From positions 1-27,421 of the forward strand of contig JBBIQK010000039.1 in NCBI GenBank assembly GCA_037442365.1: a stretch of 27,421 nucleotides of DNA. Reading direction: 5' to 3'. The notes beneath the pieces are model-generated. The model saw nothing but the letters and a program-made list of their open reading frames with translations. It made no database searches and was not told the DNA's origin. Of this stretch, positions 23,854-27,421 are shown piece after piece. Numbering within the stretch: the first letter of the stretch is position 1; each line of letters starts with the position of its first letter. Both the position numbers and the translations under genes were made by a program. Source of the stretch: GBS-DC sp037442365. Its GTDB lineage: Bacteria > Armatimonadota > Fimbriimonadia > Fimbriimonadales > GBS-DC.

Positions 23854-24317
23854 CGCTCTGGCTGGAAGGGGGTCAGGTCAATGGGTAGCACCGCGCCTTT
23901 CTCGAAGCGTCCCAGCGCCACGCCCGCCTCCGCGAACAGCTCCAGCGCGAACGGGTCGGGATAGTCGCCTTCGAACACCACGCGCTGGATGCCCGCGTTG
24001 ATAATCATCTTCGCGCAGTGATTGCACGGCTGGCAGGTCACATAAATCGTTGCGCCGCGTGTGGAGACGCCGTTCAGCGCGGCTTGCAGGATTGCGTTCT
24101 GCTCGGCGTGCAGGGCGCGGATACAATGCCCCGCCACGATATGGCAGCCCACCTCCGTGCAGTGCGCCAGTCCGCTGGGCGCGCCGTTGTAGCCCGTCGC
24201 CAGTATCCGCCGCTCCAGCACAATCACCGCGCCCACGCTCCGCCGCGGACAGGTCGCCCGCGTCGCCACCATGTGCGCAATCTGCATAAAATATTCGTCC
24301 CAACTGGGTCGCTCCAC
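23850..24317 (-). CDS. Deoxycytidylate (dCMP) deaminase
   Basis: The enzyme converts dCMP to dUMP, feeding thymidylate synthesis. The zinc and proton-transfer motifs are His70-Ala-Glu72 (LHAEQNA) and Cys95 and Cys98 (CQPCNHC), with the family start RPSWDEYFMQIA, the motif ILATGYNGAPSG and the Cys/His stretch HCTEVGCHI..GHC. I place the start at GTG 24317, giving 155 residues beginning VERPSWDEYF as in relatives. The frame is open for 59 more codons upstream, but those overlap the divergent gene's promoter and coding region. TATCCT ends seven bases before this GTG and there is no Shine-Dalgarno site, so the mRNA should be leaderless. The alternative is TTG 24323. Its stop overlaps the start of the WecA-like gene. 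Confidence 0.92.
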   Translation of the reverse strand: MERPSWDEYFMQIAHMVATRATCPRRSVGAVIVLERRILATGYNGAPSGLAHCTEVGCHIVAGHCIRALHAEQNAILQAALNGVSTRGATIYVTCQPCNHCAKMIINAGIQRVVFEGDYPDPFALELFAEAGVALGRFEKGAVLPIDLTPFQPER

Positions 24318-24324
24318 AGCCAAG

Positions 24325-24332
24325 AGGATACC
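24325..24332 (-). promoter_or_regulatory. Leaderless-type promoter (GGTATCCT) of dCMP deaminase
   Basis: On the minus strand GGGGTATCCT ends seven bases before GTG 24317, placing the expected RNA start at the start codon. This supports the GTG start. No -35 is seen. Confidence 0.5.
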
Positions 24333-24349
24333 CCACCCCCGCGCGTCGC

Positions 24350-24357
24350 GGTATAAT
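24350..24357 (+). promoter_or_regulatory. Promoter -10 element (GGTATAAT)
   Basis: GGTATAAT on the plus strand, with a start near 24364 and a leader of about 24 bases holding GGGAGG before ATG 24388. It is divergent from the deaminase promoter, with only about 20 bases between the two -10 boxes. No -35 is recognisable. Confidence 0.55.
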
Positions 24358-24387
24358 CCTGCGCGTCTAACTTCGGGAGGCAACGGC

Positions 24388-24729
24388 ATGCGAGTGTACC
24401 AGACGCTGATACTGATTGCGATTGTCGCGCTGTTTGGGTTTCTGAGCGGGGTGGCGCTGATGGAGGCGCGCGAGGCGCAGCGTCGCCCGCGCATCGCCGA
24501 GAGCGTCGACGCCCGCCGATTCCGCCTGTTCGATCAGGAGGGCAACCTGCGCGCCGAGCTGGGGATGCCCTTCGGCGAGCCTGCGCTGTTCTTGTACGAC
24601 GCGAAAGGCAAGCCGCGCGCGTGGATTCTGTTAGACCGCGAGGGCAACGCGCGGATGATGTTCGTCGACGGGAACGACCAGACCCAGTGGACGGCGCCGC
24701 CCCTCAACGCGCCTCAGCCCCAGCCGTGA
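24388..24729 (+). CDS. Small membrane-anchored beta-repeat protein
   Basis: A 113-residue protein. One N-terminal membrane helix (about residues 6-26, LILIAIVALFGFLSGVALM) is followed by three or four short beta repeats of the form x-F-x-L-F/Y-D-x-x-G-x-x-R: RFRLFDQEGNLRAELGM, LFLYDAKGKPRAWILL and LLDREGNARMMFVDG. The tail is Pro/Gln-rich. Similar short beta-repeat proteins occur in several bacterial phyla without a known job. The soluble part is probably outside the cytoplasm. GGGAGG precedes ATG 24388. Its TGA overlaps the GTG start of acpS (GTGA), so it heads an operon with acpS and purN. Nothing ties it to either pathway beyond that. Confidence 0.82.
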   Translation: MRVYQTLILIAIVALFGFLSGVALMEAREAQRRPRIAESVDARRFRLFDQEGNLRAELGMPFGEPALFLYDAKGKPRAWILLDREGNARMMFVDGNDQTQWTAPPLNAPQPQP

Positions 24730-25088
24730 TTCGAGGCGTCGGCGTGGACATGGTGGAGATTGCGCGGATTGCAGATGTGTGCGCCCGTCAGCCGCGCTTT
24801 GTGGAGCGCATCCTCACGCCCGCGGAACGCGCCTACTGCCAGAGCCGCCGCGCAAACCCCGCCCAGCACATCGCAGGCAGGTGGTGCGCGAAGGAAGCAA
24901 TCGCTAAAGCCGTCGGGCGACCCCTGCGCTGGCAGGAGGTGGAGATTCTGCCTGACGCGCAGGGTAAGCCCATCGTTCACCTGCACGGCGCAAGCGCACA
25001 GGCGGTCGGCGAGGGGCAGCTGCTGGTGAGCATCACGCACACGCGCACGCTCGCGCAAGCCGTCGCACTCTGGGTGGTGAACCCATGA
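24726..25088 (+). CDS. acpS: Holo-[acyl-carrier-protein] synthase
   Basis: AcpS moves 4'-phosphopantetheine from CoA to a serine of acyl carrier protein, activating it for fatty-acid synthesis. The 120-residue protein has the family start IRGVGVDMVEIARI with Asp8, the region FVERILTPAE, the second metal ligand Glu57 in RWCAKEAIAKA, and SITHTRTLAQAVAL near the end. These are the positions of the Mg-binding Asp and Glu of E. coli AcpS. The start is GTG 24726, overlapping the upstream stop as GTGA; the frame upstream of it belongs to the other gene's coding region. Its stop overlaps the purN start as ATGA. Translation of all three genes is therefore probably coupled. Confidence 0.94.
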   Translation: MIRGVGVDMVEIARIADVCARQPRFVERILTPAERAYCQSRRANPAQHIAGRWCAKEAIAKAVGRPLRWQEVEILPDAQGKPIVHLHGASAQAVGEGQLLVSITHTRTLAQAVALWVVNP

Positions 25089-25714
25089 GCCGAATCGCGA
25101 TTCTGGTATCGGGCGCCTCGCGCGGGAGCAACATGCAGGCGATTATTGAGGCGTGTCAGGACGGGCGCATCCCCGACAGCGCGGTGGTCGCCGTGATTGC
25201 CTCGCGCGACAACGCGCCCGCCCTGCAGAAAGCGCACGCGCTGGGCGTCTCGACCGCCGTCGTGAACCCGCGCGAGTTTCCTGAACCCGATATGTACGGC
25301 GACGCGCTGCTGTGGGTGCTGCAAAAAGCGCAACCCGACCTGATTTGCCTTGCGGGCTATATGCGCCTGTTGCCCGCGCAGGTGGTGGAAGCGTTCCCCA
25401 TGCGCATTATGAACATCCATCCTGCGCTGCTGCCCCTGTTCGGCGGCAGGGGGATGTACGGGCTGAAGGTGCATCAGGCGGTGCTGGAGAGCGGGATGAA
25501 GATAACGGGCTGCACGGTGCATTTCGTGGACGAGCAGTACGACACAGGCCCGATTATCCTGCAGCGGTGCGTTCCCGTTGAGGATGATGACACGCCCGAA
25601 ACGCTGGCGGCGCGCCTGCTGCCTGTGGAGCATGCGACCTACATCGAGGCGATACGGCTGTTCGTGCAGGGCAGGCTACGCGTGGAGGGCAGGCGCGTCA
25701 GAGTGCGCGAATAA
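25085..25714 (+). CDS. purN: Phosphoribosylglycinamide formyltransferase PurN
   Basis: PurN formylates glycinamide ribonucleotide with 10-formyltetrahydrofolate in purine synthesis. The 209-residue protein shows the phosphate loop (VSGASRGSNMQAI), the catalytic Asn110 and His112 in MNIHPALLPLF, GYMRLL, and Asp153 in DEQYDTGPIILQ, equivalent to the E. coli Asn106/His108/Asp144 set. It starts at ATG 25085, inside the acpS stop (ATGA). Its last 17 bases overlap the end of the convergent DUF1080 gene. No other pur gene is in the window; the link with acpS is positional only. Confidence 0.96.
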   Translation: MSRIAILVSGASRGSNMQAIIEACQDGRIPDSAVVAVIASRDNAPALQKAHALGVSTAVVNPREFPEPDMYGDALLWVLQKAQPDLICLAGYMRLLPAQVVEAFPMRIMNIHPALLPLFGGRGMYGLKVHQAVLESGMKITGCTVHFVDEQYDTGPIILQRCVPVEDDDTPETLAARLLPVEHATYIEAIRLFVQGRLRVEGRRVRVRE

Positions 25715-26918
25715 ACAGGTTGCGGAAGCGCAGGGGCGCACCGTGCGCCTGCAGCCAGAGGCGCCCCTCTTTCGGCAACGACGCGCTTCGGTCCCAGTAG
25801 TTCTCCAGCGGCGCATCGTGGACCACCAGCGTCTCGTTCAGCCACACCGTGACGCGCTCGCCCAGTATCAGGATACGGAAGCGGTTCCACTGCCCGGGTG
25901 GGTTGTCCGCCTTGACGAGGGGGCGATTGGGGTGGCGCTCGTTGTTGTAGAGTCCGCCCGACCCGTCGGCGCGGTCCCAGATTTGCACCTGAGGTGTGTC
26001 GCGCAGGTAAATCCCGCTGTCGCCGCCCGGTTCAATCTGCCAGTCCACCCACAGCTCGAAGTCGCCGTAGGCTTGTTCGGTGAGCAGGTGCTTGCCCTGC
26101 CCGTCGAAGCGCAGTTCGCCGTTCTCCACGCGCCAGTGCTTGAGGTACTGCTCGTTGGCGCGCGTTTGCGCCTGCTGGCGTTCTGCGTCGGACATGCGGG
26201 CAATTTCAGGCGGGTCGGCGTACCAGCTCTGCCAGCCCGACAGGTCGCGCCCGTTGAACAGCGCGGTGAAACCTGCGGGGGGCTGGTTCGCAGGGCGCGC
26301 CGTCGGCAACACGCGCACGCGCAGGTTGCGGAACTCCACGCGCCCGTTGTGCTGAATGAAGCCGATATGCCCCGCCTCGCGCAGAAAGCCCGGACGCTCG
26401 CGCAACTGTTCGCGGTCGCGAATCGTGTTCAGATCGGCGTCCACAATCCGCTCGCCGTTGAGGACAACCTGCACGCGCCGACCCTCACAACGGACGTGCA
26501 TCAGGTTCCACTCGCCTGCGGGGCGCGTCGCGCTCTTGAGGGCGGGGTACAGCCCGTAAATCGCCCCGCAGATGCGTCGCTTGTCGCTCTGGTCGTGCGC
26601 CTGGTCGTCCAGAATCTGAATTTCCATCCCGTAGCGCGAGGACTGGAAGCCGATGGGCGCGCGGATGGCAATCCCGTTGTTCGCGCCTGCGCTGGTGCGG
26701 AACTCCACCTGCAGCTCGAAGTCGCCGTAGACCTGTCGGCTCATCAGGCGTCCGCGCCCGTCGCCGTCGAAAATCAGCGCGCCCTCCTCGATGCGATAGG
26801 TCGGCGCGCCGTCGCGTTGCCAGTCGGTCTCGTTGAAGGGGAGGGCGTTCCAGCCGTCGGGCGCGGCGCTGCCAAGCGTCGTCAGGCACGCCAGCGCATA
26901 AATCAGGTATCGGCGCAT
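25698..26918 (-). CDS. Secreted protein with two DUF1080 domains
   Basis: A 406-residue protein with a signal peptide (MRRYLIYALACLTTLGSAA). Two concanavalin-like beta-sandwich domains of the DUF1080 (3-keto-disaccharide hydrolase) type follow. Domain 1 is about residues 25-202 (YGDFELQVEFR, NNGIAIRAP, GEWNLMHVRCEGRRVQVVLNG, VEFRNLRVRVL) and domain 2 about 215-405 (FNGRDLSGWQSW, YGDFELWVDWQI, DSGIYLRD, GQWNRFRILILG, LRFRNLFIRAL). Both keep the family blocks, so this is a tandem duplication inside one protein. Some DUF1080 proteins act on 3-keto-glycosides or bind sugars; which applies here is unknown. No Shine-Dalgarno site or clear promoter is seen before ATG 26918. It is divergent from the pabB-like gene. 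Confidence 0.9.
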   Translation of the reverse strand: MRRYLIYALACLTTLGSAAPDGWNALPFNETDWQRDGAPTYRIEEGALIFDGDGRGRLMSRQVYGDFELQVEFRTSAGANNGIAIRAPIGFQSSRYGMEIQILDDQAHDQSDKRRICGAIYGLYPALKSATRPAGEWNLMHVRCEGRRVQVVLNGERIVDADLNTIRDREQLRERPGFLREAGHIGFIQHNGRVEFRNLRVRVLPTARPANQPPAGFTALFNGRDLSGWQSWYADPPEIARMSDAERQQAQTRANEQYLKHWRVENGELRFDGQGKHLLTEQAYGDFELWVDWQIEPGGDSGIYLRDTPQVQIWDRADGSGGLYNNERHPNRPLVKADNPPGQWNRFRILILGERVTVWLNETLVVHDAPLENYWDRSASLPKEGRLWLQAHGAPLRFRNLFIRAL

Positions 26919-26962
26919 ACAGGCGCAGTTCGCCCCCTACAAGGCGTTTCCTGCCCGCTACG

Positions 26963-26970
26963 GGTATCCT
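26963..26970 (+). promoter_or_regulatory. Leaderless-type promoter (GGTATCCT) of pabB-like gene
   Basis: CGGGTATCCT ends seven bases before ATG 26978, with no Shine-Dalgarno site, the same arrangement as the dCMP deaminase gene. No -35 is seen. Confidence 0.55.
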
Positions 26971-26977
26971 TCAATCG

Positions 26978-27421
26978 ATGGCGGCTTATGTGCTGCTTCG
27001 GTATGGCGCGCCCGACGGGCAACCCCGCTGGCTGGAAGGGCGCGCTCCTGTCGGCGTCGTCGCGGCGCACACGCACGCAGAGGTATTGCCCGCGCTGTCG
27101 CAGGTCGAGCAGGCGACGGCGCAGGGGCTGACCGCCGTCGGCTTTGTGTGCTACGAAGCGGCGCACGGGCTCGACCCCGCCTTCCCCCGCGCCGACACGC
27201 CCTTACCGCTGGTCTGGTTCGCGCTGTTTCGGCAACTCATGCCCGTAGACCCCCCCGACGCGGAGAACTCCCCGGCGAGCGCAGGGATGTCCCTGGCGAG
27301 CGCAGGGATGTCCCTGGCGAGCGCAGGGATGTCCCTGACGAGCGCAGGGATGTCCCTGGCGAGCGCAGGGATGTCCCTGGCGAGCGCAGGGATGTCCCTG
27401 GCGAGCGCGGGGATGTCCCTG
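26978..27421 (+). CDS. PabB-like aminodeoxychorismate synthase, 5' part only
   Basis: The first 148 codons of a gene that runs off the right edge. Residues about 30-90 (VLPALSQVEQATAQGLTAVGFVCYEAAHGLDPAF, then PLVWFALF) match the N-terminal domain of aminodeoxychorismate synthase component I, which makes 4-amino-4-deoxychorismate for folate. The chorismate-binding catalytic domain is not in the window, so the call rests on this block alone. From codon 100 on, the protein is seven in-frame copies of a seven-residue repeat (SAGMSL with Ala or Thr), encoded by a 21-bp minisatellite. This sits where PabB proteins normally continue beyond FALF. The mRNA appears leaderless. If the repeat is expressed it forms a 49-residue or longer insert. 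Confidence 0.65.
   Translation, partial: MAAYVLLRYGAPDGQPRWLEGRAPVGVVAAHTHAEVLPALSQVEQATAQGLTAVGFVCYEAAHGLDPAFPRADTPLPLVWFALFRQLMPVDPPDAENSPASAGMSLASAGMSLASAGMSLTSAGMSLASAGMSLASAGMSLASAGMSL
27275..27421. repeat. 21-bp palindromic minisatellite, 7 copies to window end
   Basis: Seven head-to-tail 21-bp units run exactly to the last base of the window. Each holds the palindrome CAGGGA-TG-TCCCTG (last copy CGGGGA-TG-TCCCTG) plus GCGAGCG. Copy 4 has ACG for GCG at its start. The unit length keeps the reading frame of the pabB-like gene. The array probably continues past the edge. Confidence 0.97.

Noticed and set aside
24318..24494. 59-codon N-terminal extension of dCMP deaminase
   Set aside because: It overlaps the divergent promoter and gene; relatives start at RPSWDEYF and a promoter box ends seven bases before the GTG.
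25578..27131. A 517-codon open frame on the plus strand opposite the DUF1080 gene
   Set aside because: It overlaps the purN end in another frame and opposes a clear signal-peptide protein with two DUF1080 domains.
27275..27421. CRISPR array
   Set aside because: Units are contiguous 21-bp copies without spacers and are in frame with a protein.

Overview
The window is GC-rich bacterial chromosome, densely coded, with 28 supportable genes and no gene-free stretch longer than about 150 bases. The organism is most likely a member of Armatimonadota (Fimbriimonadales/Chthonomonas-like). The main reason is four prepilin-like proteins with the same FTLIELLVVIAI...LFPVFAQARE start and an H-x9-DG-type C-terminus, a family I associate with Armatimonadota and Planctomycetes. 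The DUF1080, redoxin/cytochrome c/copper-monooxygenase and zf-TFIIB genes fit the same group. This placement is inference. I see no phage, IS element, CRISPR array, tRNA or rRNA.

Layout. (1) 1-6777, minus strand: two tandem Cys-rich pseudopilins, a DUF58 protein, then a second transcription unit of lipoprotein, metE and a HEAT-like protein running off the left edge. (2) 6827-10134, minus: argJ, a zinc alcohol dehydrogenase and a long-form deoC. (3) 10144-11292, plus: a pseudopilin under the best promoter of the window, followed by a 63-residue one-helix membrane protein and a hairpin. (4) 11308-14415, minus: a von Willebrand A protein with repeated RTQ motifs and a GH99-like protein. (5) 14501-18317, plus: a perfectly symmetric 33-bp palindrome, a DUF4143 ATPase, a short PilB/GspE-type ATPase, a 40-residue small ORF and tgt. 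(6) 18322-19493, minus: a zf-TFIIB protein and a fourth pseudopilin. (7) 19542-22824, plus: a membrane-anchored protein and a redoxin/cytochrome c/PHM-like copper oxidase. (8) 22837-24332, minus: dCMP deaminase overlapping a WecA/MraY-family transferase. (9) 24350-25714, plus: a small membrane protein, acpS and purN joined by GTGA and ATGA overlaps. (10) 25698-27421: a double DUF1080 protein, divergent from a pabB-like gene that is filled by a 21-bp minisatellite at the right edge.

How the genes fit together. Most enzymes are housekeeping: methionine (metE), arginine (argJ), queuosine (tgt), purine (purN), pyrimidine deoxynucleotide (dCMP deaminase), fatty-acid carrier activation (acpS) and folate (pabB). 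Around them sits a dispersed surface and secretion set: four pseudopilins and one assembly-type ATPase. The genome seems to use two promoter styles. One is a classical TTGACA/TATAAT promoter with a leader and strong Shine-Dalgarno site. The other is a GG-TANNNT element with no recognisable -35, often only 7-10 bases before a start codon that has no Shine-Dalgarno site, which points to leaderless mRNAs.

I found no complete new defence or mobile system. The most interesting items are the WecA-like enzyme lacking the canonical FMGD aspartate, the pabB minisatellite, the leaderless promoter class, the RTQ-repeat VWA protein beside a GH99-like enzyme, the 33-bp palindrome, and the small ORF coupled to tgt.
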